DNA of 64,000 nt from Bullera alba (Eukaryota; Basidiomycota; Tremellomycetes; Tremellales; Bulleraceae), in the NCBI GenBank assembly GCA_001600095.1, contig BCIX01000002.1, positions 434,001-498,000 on the forward strand, given 5' to 3'. The position numbers and the translations under genes were made by a program. How positions within the stretch are numbered: the stretch's first letter is position 1; the number at the start of each line of letters is the position of its first letter. The notes beneath the pieces are model-generated. The model was not told the DNA's origin. It worked only from the letters and a program-made list of their open reading frames with translations, and searched no databases. This document shows positions 23,695-35,154 of the stretch, one piece after another.

Positions 23695-24067
23695 TCTGGT
23701 GGTGTGTCTATCTTTTGGCTCTAGAAGTTGGATGACGGGGCGACTCGAGCGAGCTTGTGTGAGACTGGCACTGACAGTGTGGGCCTGGTTGCGGTACTGG
23801 ATGTAGTTATGAAGTTGCAGTGTACTGCGATTAGATGACTTGGTGAGTTGCGAACTGTCAATACAGCGGACTCTAGGAGGAGGAGGATCTGCCACAATTC
23901 GGTGTTTCGGCGTTATAACCGCTTCCCCGCCTGGGGTTCGCTGTTCACCTCCACTTGTTACGTCCACCTCGTTCGCCGGCACACCGAGCTTGCACCGAGC
24001 CTTAGGCCTTAGTCGTCAATCCTGTTTGGTGTTGCTGCTCAACACATCCACTTTCCATCCCTGCAAG
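23695..24067. promoter_or_regulatory. Divergent promoter MAGO / TMEM19-like gene
   Basis: About 370 bases shared by two divergent genes. The plus-strand end is CT-rich (TCCACTTTCCATCCCTGCAAG) just before the 24068 start. No specific site was recognised. Confidence 0.35.
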
Positions 24068-25263
24068 ATGTCAGAAGCGACTCAGTACCCCTCAGCACTC
24101 CCTATATCGCTACTGCTAGCCCTTCATGGTTTCAGAAAGGGTTCGCTTTCGCCCACTGGCGCAGTCGCAGCCTTTGCCGCAGGGTACGGCCACATTGCCA
24201 ACCCGTTGAAAGTGTTCGGGGTGACATTGATCGCATTCTATTTCCTGGGCTCTAGAGCAACAAAAGTGAGAAGGGTACCAGCTGCCTCGTTCGCCCTCCC
24301 CCAACGGCCCGTCAAGCTGATAGACTGCATTGTAGGTCAAGATCGAGCAAAAGGCAAAGTTGGAAGATGGCCCGGATCCCTCCAAGCCAGGAGGAAACAG
24401 GAACGCCGTACAGGTGAGTCAGATTGGTGCAGCCCATGATCCGAGATGCCTCACAGGCTGATACATCTCAAGGTGCTCTCCAGCTGTCTTCCCTCCCTTC
24501 TCGCTGCTCTATACTACCGCTATGGCGTGCCAGCGGTAAGTCTCCGCCTGCCGGCCTGTGATCGCAGTTGCACTCGGACTCGTTACTGACAGGTGTACTA
24601 TAGCTGGATTCTGCGACTTGTCCCTCTACATCAATCATCCACAAGCAGCTGATCTACGTAGCTCTAGGGTATGCTTTCCCGTCTCCAGGACCCTCCTTCA
24701 GCTGACACGCTTCGCAGCCAACTATCAACCGCTTTCGCCGACACGTTAGCCTCGGAATTAGGCATCTTGTCCCCTTCAGCTCCTGTGTACCTCCTCACTC
24801 TACGACCCGTCCCTCCAGGGACCAATGGCGGAGTGTCACTCTATGGTCTCATCGCGTCCATTGTCGGCGGTCTGGTGATAGGCGGAGTTATGGTGACAGA
24901 CCTGTTGGTTGAGCGAGCGGGATGCAGGGCAGACTCTGGGTTCGCGGTGGATCTCATCATTTTTGGAGTTTTGAGTGGGTTTTTGGGCAGTCTGGTGAGT
25001 GTAACAGCTGGCGCGTACGTCACCGTGCTCAAAGCTGACATTTTCCTTCTATGCAGCTGGACTCCTTACTGGGCGCCGTGGCCCAGCAAACGCTATACTC
25101 CACGAAAGACAAGAAAATCCTCACCGACCACTCAACCCGTTCGAGCAAAGAGCCCGGTCTGCAGAAGATTGGAGATGGCAGGGATATCCTCAGTAACTCT
25201 GCCGTCAACTTTGCCAGCGGGAGTGCTATGGCCGCCTTCGGCTGGTGGTGGGCGAGTCGCTGA
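24068..25263 (+). CDS. TMEM19/DUF92 family membrane protein
   Basis: Multi-pass membrane protein of the DUF92/TMEM19 family, which includes plant VTE6 phytyl-phosphate kinase. The substrate in fungi is unknown to me. The start MSEATQYPSALP leads into membrane segments PISLLLALHGFRKGSLSPTG, AVAAFAAGYGHI and VFGVTLIAFYFLGSRATK. Family motifs are KLEDG...GGNRNAVQVLSS, the signature HFACCLGDTLASELG, GTNGGVSLYGLIASIVGG and the hydrophobic LIIFGVLSGFLGSLLDSLLGA. It ends FGWWWASR. Five or so short introns are needed to join these; the LSPTGA and GDTLASELG blocks identify the family confidently. About 295 residues, a normal length. Confidence 0.88.
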
Positions 25264-25469
25264 GCCCACTCGGGGATTTTTTGAGCTTTGTAAGGGTAAC
25301 AGGATTAAAGCGATGCATGACATTTATATCCTCCTCGCCCGCCCTCCTTCTCAATCTCGTCCCTCAGTATCATGTGGGCAACATACTTCCCGCTGACTTA
25401 CATCCCCGCACTCATTGTCCATCCCGCATGACTCGTCATTGAGTTCTCCAAGTAAGCCCCCGACTAGCA

Positions 25470-28400
25470 TTACCACGCTTTGATCGCTCTCTTGGCAGTG
25501 TTCATCCTATCCCTTGTTCTGCTCATTCTGTCGTTCAAGTGCCCAGCGGTGCTTCTCAGCATGTAAGCGGATACGAATCGTTCAACCTGAGCAGTTCTTT
25601 GTCAGCTAACCCAAATACAACGTACCAAAGTCCAGCTGGCGCTTACATCGGCTAGGGGGATCGAGTCTCGGTCATCCACCCATCGCTCGACCATGACTCC
25701 AATTTCCTCCGTGCAGAACTCTCGCTCTTCGTCACTTGCGGCCTGACGATCCTCATCAGCAACGCTTTGCGGCAGAGAGAGGAAAGACTCACCTGATCGT
25801 GAAGGTTCATGATCACCTCCCAGCACTCTCTTATTGGGATACCACCATCAATGAGCGACCTCGTGGCCCAGCCTTCCTCAGATTCACGGGCTATCGACGC
25901 TGCCTCGCTGTAAACCGTCGGAATGACAATATCTACATCCTTCATGTCAGCTAGCCGCGGTCATGAAGTTCGGAGCTGACATACCAACTGGTGCACCCTC
26001 GGATGGGTAGTACTTCCGCAGTAGATCGACGACCAGTTCTGCCATGGCGACGTGTAGAGGAGCCCCGGGAGCCGATTGCAGCAATTGCCTCCAAACGGCC
26101 TCGCAGACATCATCCAGCCGTGTATCCGCCGTTTTGAGGATGAGCAAGATGGGCTCGTACAGCCGGAACGGTCGAGCAAAGTTTTGATACAGCTATTCCA
26201 AGTCAATCTTCCCGTTCCCAACAAGATCACCTCCGTGGCCTCGGGACTCACCTCGTCGAGACCGAGGAGGTCACCGTTGAGCTTGACCAACTCCTGTTCC
26301 TTCTCCTCGTACGTCATTTCGGAATGCCCTTCGATGCCCCTGACGACCTCGGCCTGGACTTGCGCGACGTCCATTCGCTCCTGAATGGCATTGGTGAACT
26401 CGACATCGTCCGCACCGTACGATCCCGCGGATTTGGCCGCTGCTAGCGCTTGGGCGAGATAGTACGATCGTTCAGATAGTGTCATAGGACTGGTTCAGAC
26501 GGTCCATATCAGCTCAGGATGACGTGATGATTGTAGGAATATTGACTCACCTGGGCCGAGTAGCAAGCTCGTACAACGCCCTAGCGGCCTTGAAGTAGTC
26601 TTCCGACCGGCTGTAGTATTTCCACAAGAGATCCCTTCTATCCTCGACGTCGTTGCTGGTCATTATCAGGTATTCCTCGATGTAAGGTGTCGTGAACTGT
26701 TCACACAGTGATCAGTCTCGCAGTCTCGAAGTACACATCGCACTTACATCTAACAATCGTTCTTGGTATCCAGATTCGTTATGCCAGTCGTACAGGTAAT
26801 AATGGAACAATCGATCATCCGAAGCAATAGCCAGTCTGTACGCCTCGTCCCGTTTCTGCGAAGCAACAGAGGCTGGAGCGGTGAACAGCATATCAGCACC
26901 GACCTCATTTCTTCCCGGGACCACTCACTGTCACCTCCCGCCGCGACGGCCTTTTCTAGCGCAGTGTCAAAGTGCTTGAGTGTCGTAATGATCTCCTCGT
27001 AGAGTTCTTGACGCACATCGAATAGCGCTTTCCGCTTGTCCGAGGATTGTCGCCCATCTCGAACATAGTCTAGTGCTCGGTCCATTGGGTCTAGTCGGGA
27101 TATACAGGACAGGGTCAATTCGATCGCTCCGGGGATATGCTGGAGGGCACGATATCGCTGGGCCACGTCGCGGATGCGCTTGGTGTCCATAGCGTCTGCT
27201 GCTTTGGTGAACAATCTAGAAGGCAGCCTCAGTGAGACTCCCACGTGCTGCTCCACGTGACTCACCGCAGAGACTCGCCGAGCGCTTCTTGCCTCTCATA
27301 CGAATCCCTCGCACTCTCCGCTCGTCGCAGGTTCTCTTCGGCCTAAACTCGACGATCGGTATAGGCAATCCACTGTAAGGAGCCGCAACTCACCTTGTAC
27401 ATGACAACATCGCCTGGCTGGCAGAACGAACCACATCTCTCTTGTAGTATCTTGCTCAGAGAGTCGATCTATCCCGTGTCAGCGGTGAGTCAATCTCAAG
27501 GTCGTTGCACTTGAACTGGACTCACGCCGAGTTCCTGGCCTATTTGCTGCTCTATCAACGCAGTGACGAGCTTCTTGGCAATCTCCTTCGCATCAGGGCT
27601 GACAAACAGGTCCTTGAAGGTGAGATTCGAGAGATTTTGTTGAATAGCCATATCGGTCCTAACTTCATAAGCGATCACTCGTCAACCCCTGCTCCTAGGC
27701 AGACTCACCTCGCCACCACATCCGGCATTTTGTAATCGTTAAGGAGGAGGACAAACGAGATCGCCTCGATGGCCTGCTTGATCAAGACGCCCATTGCGTG
27801 CAGAGACAGCTCTTCCTGATCCCAAGCTGTCTTTTTGTCACCCTCGGCTTGACCCCGTGGGAAGGCGTACCTGCTCGTCATCAGCACCACAACGTCGACC
27901 TCACTGCAGGACTTACTGCTCGATGAACCGCTTGAGCTGCTCCAAGCGACTCTGCACCGTCTGTAGCTGGTACTCTGACACTCCCAGCATCTGCCTGTTA
28001 CCCATTCCAACCGCGGTCACCCTCGATTGCCATATGGGACGCAAGAACCGAGCGAGCGTCAAGGCTAGACCGTCGTGTCGGGATGTATACTCGATACGTC
28101 GCCCAGCAGTGTCGTCTTTGATGACAGGTTCGTTTGCCCGTAGGAGCGTCTCGATGATGGAAACGTAATCCCCATTGGCCAGGTTCGCCTGACAGCCAAT
28201 CATCACTCCCATCGAAGCGAGCTGCACCCCTCCAAAGCTACACCCGGTTATAAGCACTTGAAAGTCAAATGATCGCCAGTGAACTCACGTGTTCCTCGTG
28301 ACCGACGCCGCAGTCTCCTTGTCCAGCTCAATATCACCAGAGAGCATATCCAGAGGCCTGGGCTGCAGGGCAAAGGAGATCCCGCTGTGCGATAGAATCA

Positions 28401-30641
28401 AGAACGTTCTTGCTTCTGTCGTCGCCTGCCTTGACAGCGGGTTGAGCGCGACAGTTCCAAAACCGCCTCTGCGAAGGCTTGGGGGCAGGTTTGACGGTTT
28501 CGCAGCAGGCACCTCGGCTATTGACCATACCAAACTAGGCATACCATCGATCTGGTACCACTCTTGCAGCTGCCTGATGTCCGGGTTGTTGAAGTTTTCC
28601 CTTGCGGCGGACTGACTGCCGCTGTTTGGGATGGTAACGTGCAGACGGGATGATTCGGTTGGCGTTCCTCTGACATCTTCAACACCGAAGAACGTGCCTG
28701 ACGAGTAGAAGGTCCGGTCGCCTAGCTTGATGTTCTCGGGATTTGGCGAGTTTCTCCATATCGTCGTGTTGCCCTCGCCAAGAGCGACATATGCACGAGT
28801 ACCTGTGACATCTAATCAGCCAACATCCGCTGTGATCCACCGAGGGAACGTACCGTTATTGAAGATCGCGACCAGATTGTATCTCCGACTCTCTTCCCGA
28901 CTGATAATCGCTATGTTGACAATTTTGGCACCCTTTGGCCCTTGACTCTGCAGGTTGTCCATTCGGCCTTTGGACGCGAATTCAGACTTGGATATGTCGA
29001 ACATCTCAACCTGACCCTGGCTGCGCAGGGTGAATAGCCGTTCCTGCGTACTGTCGATGACAAACTGAATGATACCCTCCTTGCCTGATCACCAAGTCAG
29101 CATCGTATCTAGATACGCCATACGTGACAGAGCTCACCATCGCCAGAGAGGAAGGCTGGCATCCAATCGCTAGACCAACCTCCAGATCGGTTGATGATCT
29201 GTGCCTTGGCTCCTCCCGAGCTCAGCCAACTTGTTTCGGAGCTATAGCTGAGTTCATATAGATGCTTGTTCGTACCAAGGAGGAAGACCCGTCCTGATGT
29301 CGCGCCCGTGATCTGAGTGACACCGACTGGTAGATCCGCAGAGAGGTTGGTAGCGAACAAGTTGATCTCATGGGGTTTCGGCCGGGAAAGACCCAAGAGG
29401 GTGATCCTGCTCGAGGTGCAGATGAGCAAGACGTGGGTAATGTCGTCGATGAAGACGTCTGTTGGGTGTCAATTGAGTGTCGCGCTGGCATTTGGACATA
29501 CCTTTCTTGGCCTTGACCAGTCCGACACAGGTGATTGGAGATGGCTGTTCATCGTACCGGCTGAATTCTTGCCTGCAGGAGATTGCAGTGTGAGCTACGT
29601 ACACGAGCGGAGAACGCCCAGCACATACCCATCATTGTAATTCCACAAGAACAGCTTCCTGTCCACGGTGAACCAGGCTCTGTCGATATCCTCAAAAAGG
29701 CCCATATTGGCGGTGGCATCTTTATCTGTAGCGCTCTGTCAGGAGATATCCATCCGCGAACCAGGATTCCAGACCTACTCTGCAGCTCCCTCATGAGATC
29801 ATCGGGCAACGGGGTGGTCTTGCCGATCTTGAGTGGCCGGAAGGAATGACTCTGACTAGGTGGATTGACGTATTCCGGGATGTTGGGGTTGACCTCTGCG
29901 ACCGAGCCCCGTTAGCACCATCGAACACCGCTTCATCCCACAGACAGCGTCATCGGGTCTCCGACAGTGCCATCCCCCATCACGGCCTCCGTATCACTCA
30001 CGAGCGAACAACTTCTCCTCAATATCCAACGAAATCTCCTCGTCGCCCTTCAAGCCCCTCTCCACCTTCTTACAAGCCCTAGCCAGTGGTCCATAGATCG
30101 GATCCTCATCCCGCTGCACCTCTTCTATCTGTTGCATTTGGTTGATGATCGAATTGCTCGTTCCGCCCGCATTGTACCCATACCCCGTTGCCCCTGAAAA
30201 GCCTCCTACTGTCCTAGCAGCATAGCCCGCAACTTGGGATTGACCGAATGTACCACCTATAGCACCTCCAAAGCCTCCAACGCCCGATTGCTGGGATTGC
30301 AACTGAGAGCCCTGACCTTGCATCTGAGACCGTTGGGGTTGCAGTTGTGATTGCGACTGTTGTAGCTGTTGCGACTGGCCCTGTTGTTGCTGAGGTGCTT
30401 GGGCATTTTGAACAGGAAAACCAACTTGTTGATTGGTGTATTGCGGCTGGTAGGGATGCATCTGCCCGCCCTGCGAAGGTCCAGCAGTCAATTGCCCGAA
30501 CGTGTTCTGTCCATAGCCTATCTGCTGTTGACCGAATGCAGGCGGAACATTCGGGTACGCTTGTCCGCTATTCTGACCATTCTGTTGGTTTTGATTTTGG
30601 TTTTGGTTTTGCGATGAACGGCCCCAGAATGGCGACGACAT
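25470..30641 (-). CDS. NUP155: Nucleoporin Nup155/Nup170 (inner ring)
   Basis: Inner-ring scaffold nucleoporin of the nuclear pore. Start MSSPFWGRSS; end MNTAKRAIKAW, with a stop at 25470-25472 after an intron that replaces the read-through stop near 25600. The first ~190 residues are unusual: an NQNQNQNQ run, then Gln-rich sequence with scattered FG dipeptides (AFGQQQ, NTFGQL, GGFGGAIGGTFGQ). The N-terminal beta-propeller region follows: IGKTTPLPDDLM, FTVDRKLFLWNYNDG, ITCVGLVKAKKDVF, HVLLICTSSRITLLGL, INRSGGWSSDWMP. The C-terminal alpha solenoid (FGGVQLASMGVM ... LTFKDLFVSP ... REECWEV-type region) runs to the end. About 17 introns. Length is above 1,300 residues, typical for the family apart from the FG-like head. 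Confidence 0.93.
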
Positions 30642-31087
30642 GCCGCAAGTCCGGGCAGATTGCACAGATCGTCGAGATGCCAGTACTTACTGCTCTCGAG
30701 CGCTGTCCCTTCAGCAGTCGAGTCCCCAAGAAACGTGTCGCTGCGCGTCTATGGTATGTCGAGTACCGTCATGACTGGTGGTGGTGGTCTGCCAAAACTC
30801 AAACGGTGAGGAAGGGAGCGGAATCATTTGCACGTGGCAGATTTCTTGCTGCTGGTCTCGATGCGCTTGCCGGCGGGGTGTGGATCGTTGACAAGCTGCA
30901 GAACACTCCTAGCAGCGGTCTACATATGTTGTTCATGCATGTATGATACAATGTTGTATGGTGAGGCAGTCTGCCGGGTTTCCTGAACCAGCTTCTTTTG
31001 CCGTGAGAGTCTCGTCAGGAAACATCTTGATGCTATTCTAACTTTTCATACTGTTTCACGATTCGTTCGGTCGTTCGCTTGCCTTGC
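30642..31087. other. Intergenic region
   Basis: About 445 bases: promoter of the nucleoporin gene and 3' flank of the next minus-strand gene. Contains a T-rich stretch near 31040. No gene seen. Confidence 0.4.
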
Positions 31088-33559
31088 CTATGGTCGTCGT
31101 ATTCTGTCTTGTCGCAGAGTGTCCATCTTGTCTAGTATTATGTAGTGTCGTATATCGTGTTTTACTTGTTTGCTCGTCGCTTTCGTAGCTTTTCGATCCT
31201 GCCGAGCTATGATCAGTCGACCTTCCTGTCTCGGATGATCGATGTATACCCACTTGACCAATATTGCCAGCTCGGTCCTCACACCCCAGCCATTGTCCTC
31301 AAAGGTCTGCCTCAAGAGGCGTGCGATCTCAACGGTGCTAAATTGACCATGGTACTGGTCGTACTGCTGCAACATGTATTTCTCCTATTCAGTACGCCCC
31401 AGATCAGCTCTCGTACCCGATACGACTCTCATCACATGGCCAAACTTGCCTGTGCTGGGGTATAGTATTGACGTCCAGAGGGGGTGATCCGTCCAGCCTC
31501 AGAGTTGAGCTTGGCCTTGGAAGGAAGCGGAGTGAGGAGGAGCGCATCGGGTGATTCGGACAACTCTCGCTTGATCTTATGGTGGGAGGGACCGGCTGTG
31601 GCAGCTCTTTTGGGTGTTGCTGACGGAGGTCTCGATGCTCGCGATCGCATTTTGGCACTCTCTGCTGGCGAGGCGTACTACAAAATGTGTCAGCGAAGGG
31701 TCGCCTTGACTCCAAAACTGTTGGGTTCTCACCTGCAAGTCCGTCGAAGAGGTCGCCGACGAGGGCATTGGTGACTCCAATAGCGGGATCGTCTTGCCAG
31801 AGAGTCGAGATGGAGCTGAGGTCCTTGCTCGCTTGGACGTGTTGCACTCAGCGCCCCATTGCCTCCCCTGCTGGGCGAGCAAGGTAGGATTCTTGCGTTT
31901 CATGGCTCCTCCAGCTGCAGTAGCCACACTAGAGGTCGAACCCGCAGCCACTTTCGCGCTCGCGGAAAATGATGCCTGCGGTCGAGTTAGCTTTTTGCTG
32001 TTCTGACATGATCAGCCATCACTCACGATGGTCTGGACCTTGGCCCTGCCACCCATGCTCTGCGCGTTCTCTTCTGCCCTGAGCGGTAGCTTGTTTGTAG
32101 CCTTCTGGTTAGGTGCAGCGCGACCTGGATAATCATCATCGCTGGAGATGCACGAGTCGTCAGAGTCGGTGTCGGCTGTTCTGACGTGAGAGAGTTTGGG
32201 AGTTCTCGGGACACGACGTGAGGTCGAGCCGTTCGTGCGTGACCCCTCGGGAGACTTCTTCCTGGAAGCGATATCCGCCAATAGGCACAACGCTGGTGAT
32301 CCGGCATTGCCCGTTGGTATTCCCGCCTGTGAGTTGTCATCGTCTTCGGTGAAGGTGGATAGTAAGGTACTGGTAGAGCTGCCGTGCAGCGATACCATTC
32401 GCAAGTTTCGTTTGAGGAAGGGAGCTGTCTGGAATCGAGGAGAGACACTTCGGCCTCCCGGAACTTGGTCTTGGCCCAGTGTCGCAGAGTCCAGTGTGTG
32501 GGCATTGGCGTTGGAAAGGGAAGCACCTCGGGATCTTGGCATCTGGACAGAATGCGGCCGCTGAAGCGGTAGATTATCGAGCTTGAACGATTTGACCTTC
32601 TTCCCAGTTGGGGGTGCAGCTCTGAAGCGGACTTTGGCAGGGGTGATCGTACTCCTCTCCTTCTTTAGCTTTCGAGCTGTATCGAAGAAGTCTGGAGGAA
32701 GGGCATATTCCGTCTCGGGTGAATACTCTTTGAGTGCCATCTCGAACGACGACGTGTAAGGCTGGAACACCACAGTATCGGAATTGTAGGCTGTCACCAA
32801 ATCGGCATCCACGCGGGATTGCTGAGAAGCCATGTGGATGACTTCGTTTGCTATCGCTTCTGCAGAGACGAGATCCACAACATCACTTCGGGGTAGCTCG
32901 ATAGCTATGTCGGTGGCGGACGTCTCATCGCCTAGCTCACTCGTCGTCGGAGAGCGGATGAATGATGAGACGCTGAAGTCGTCCTCAAGTGAGATCGTGT
33001 CGTGTTGCGCTGGAGTAATAGGATGGTTGGTCGATATCGGCGGAATGGACTGATGAGCTAACATGTGTCCAGAGTGGGGAGGGGCGTATGCCGGGCCGTC
33101 GAGCGAATGAGTGCCCTAGTGAGACATTTGTCAGCTTCCTGTCATAGAGAGGGGGAGAGAGAGAGGCCAGCTGAGCCGACTTACCTCTCCTGCTCCGAGA
33201 CGCTCGAGCACACCTTGGGTATCTGACTGAGCGCACGCCTGACTATCCTCCTGGATCCCATATAGCATCTTCAATTCCTCCCTTTCAAACTCATCTTCCG
33301 TCTCGCGGTCGACAGGAAGGAATTGCATCTCCTTGGGGATGTCCCAGAGTTCATCGCCGAACACGAAGAGCGTGGGGCCGTGCGTGATGGGCAAGTAGCT
33401 TGATGTAGGTTGGTGCGGGTAAGGAAAGTGGGTCATGGGACGCTTTGAGAAAGATGGGTGGAGCAGGTCTTCCCGAATGGACGGAGAACCTGTTGCTGAC
33501 ATCGGCATAGTCATCTCGGTTAGAGTGTAGATGATAGTCGGGGGAGTGAAGATCGACAT
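31088..33559 (-). CDS. Unknown, probably nuclear protein with conserved-looking C-terminal block
   Basis: Multi-exon gene starting MSIFTPPTIIYTLTEM. The N-terminal ~140 residues include a structured-looking segment (THGPTLFVFGDELWDIPKEM, FEREELKMLYGIQED). A long Ser/Pro/Thr-rich disordered region follows with basic patches (FRAAPPTGKKVKSFKLD, AMKRKNPTLL, HHKIKREL) suggesting nuclear localisation, and an acidic SDDSCISSDDD cluster. The C-terminal ~90 residues look folded and helical (EKYMLQQYDQYHGQFSTVEI, ARLLRQTFEDNGWGVRTELA, KWVYIDHP) and end in a basic tail. A putative 23-nt intron in the tail is too short to be real, so I read through to the stop at 31088. I do not recognise the family. 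Confidence 0.7.
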
Positions 33560-35154
33560 GGTGGGGATTGTGACTATGAGGATACGGTGAGAGTTTTCTT
33601 GATGGCTGCTGGGCGAGTCGGCATCAACTGATGTCTGTTAGAAGTCAGGGAAGCGTGATGAGCTCACTGACAACGCAGGTTCGGTCACTGTACCGTGATT
33701 CACGACACGCCGCCTATCTGTGTTCAGCAGCACCGTTGACAGTCGACTTTAGAGGAAAAGAGAGGATCATTGCGATAGTAGATGACAATCAGGAAGAGAT
33801 TTGATGGCATTGGGGGAAATTTGATGATGAGTCAATCTCAATCTCTACGACATCAACATGTTCGCGTTTCAAAGTTCGGAGGGCACGGATCGTCGGGGAA
33901 TTCCAACCATCAAGGAAAAAGGGTCGAGAGGCGGTGGAGCTCGAGCGTGGGAGCGCCAGGGAGCGCCCGGGCAGCGCTTCCAGGGTTCCCAGGTGTTTCC
34001 TTGACGACGATGCGGACGGTGACAACCCTTGACAACCATAACTATCTGTGATCGGCAGTGTAGATCTGTAATTTCAGACAACCCACATCCATATGCTGTA
34101 AAGTGGAAATCAGCACCCCGTTGGTGCTTGCTTACCATTGGTAACATCGTCTCAATGACAATCCCACGAAGACGACTCACGACAACGTATCTCAATGCCG
34201 AGAAGATCTGACCAACCATGGGAGCAGGCTCAAGGGAGCCGAAGCACCAGCCATCAAGACAGCACGAGGCCCCAAATTGACCAACGAGTCTCCATCGACG
34301 TGCTCTAACGCTGCCAGGAAGCCAACTTCGGCCAGGATGTTGTGTAGCCCACTGGCTCTGTGATTGGTTTTGAAAAGGCTCCACTCGCTTCTATCAGCTG
34401 TGACACAGTGTGACACGAAGCAAGCTGCAGCCTGTGGTCGCATCTGCTGTCACATCAGCTCCAGGCATCTCCGTTGGCGTCTCGCGTCTCGACGCGTAAT
34501 TTGGGGGATGGACCACGTGGCCGTGCGGCTGGTTCGGATAAATACCGTCGTGTTGTCCGCACCCAGGGCGATCGCGAGGTCCGCGCTAATCCGCGCCGCT
34601 TGGCGCTCTACAAATTTACCCGCCCACCTAAAGTGCACATTCCGAAGTCCGCCCGCGGTGGGTGGCCAGGTCATCGGGCCGAACAACACCTCGAGGCTTT
34701 GGCTTGGGTCGTTCAAATTTGGTCTGACTCTAGCTCACCACTCCCCACTGATTCTACTGGCTACTCGCCGGCCAGCAAGGCTAGGATATACCAGGAGGAT
34801 CAACGACAGCTGACACTCCAGGCTGGATAATTGCCCTCTGGACCCGCTTTATCCCGCCGCTGTCCGACTCGCAGTGAGCTGCCACGACTCCACGGGGCCG
34901 CAGTGTTGCCAACGCATATCGACCAATTTATCCTGTCCCGCACGATACCATCACTTTGCTGTTGCTGGACTTAGTCAGCTTGCTGGACGGCTTGAATAGA
35001 AGACTGTCATAAGCGCACATCATCGACGTTGGAAGATCGTCACCTTCCGAAAGACTACCTCACATCGGTGCTCCAGGTATACGATTGCCCTACTCCAGCA
35101 AAGGTGCTATCCCTCAGATCGGTCCAACGCAATTAGGCCAAATCAGCCTCCACT
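33560..35154. promoter_or_regulatory. Long divergent intergenic region
   Basis: About 1.6 kb between divergent starts, long for this compact region. Overlapping ORFs on both strands (for example 34364-34813 + and 34450-34716 -) lack any family signature. A CACGTG E-box lies at 34514-34519. Nothing else was recognised; an unannotated non-coding transcript cannot be excluded. Confidence 0.35.

Noticed and set aside
30347..30946. Plus-strand frame opposite the nucleoporin start
   Set aside because: It is the antisense shadow of the Q/N-rich exon; composition (long runs of L/V/A) follows from the opposite strand.
31190..31215. Putative intron near the end of the unknown minus-strand gene
   Set aside because: Only 23 bases between donor and acceptor, below any plausible spliceosomal intron length; read-through gives a simple stop.
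34364..34830. Overlapping frames of 100-150 codons in the long divergent region
   Set aside because: Both strands are open by GC bias, there are no family motifs and no spliced continuation.
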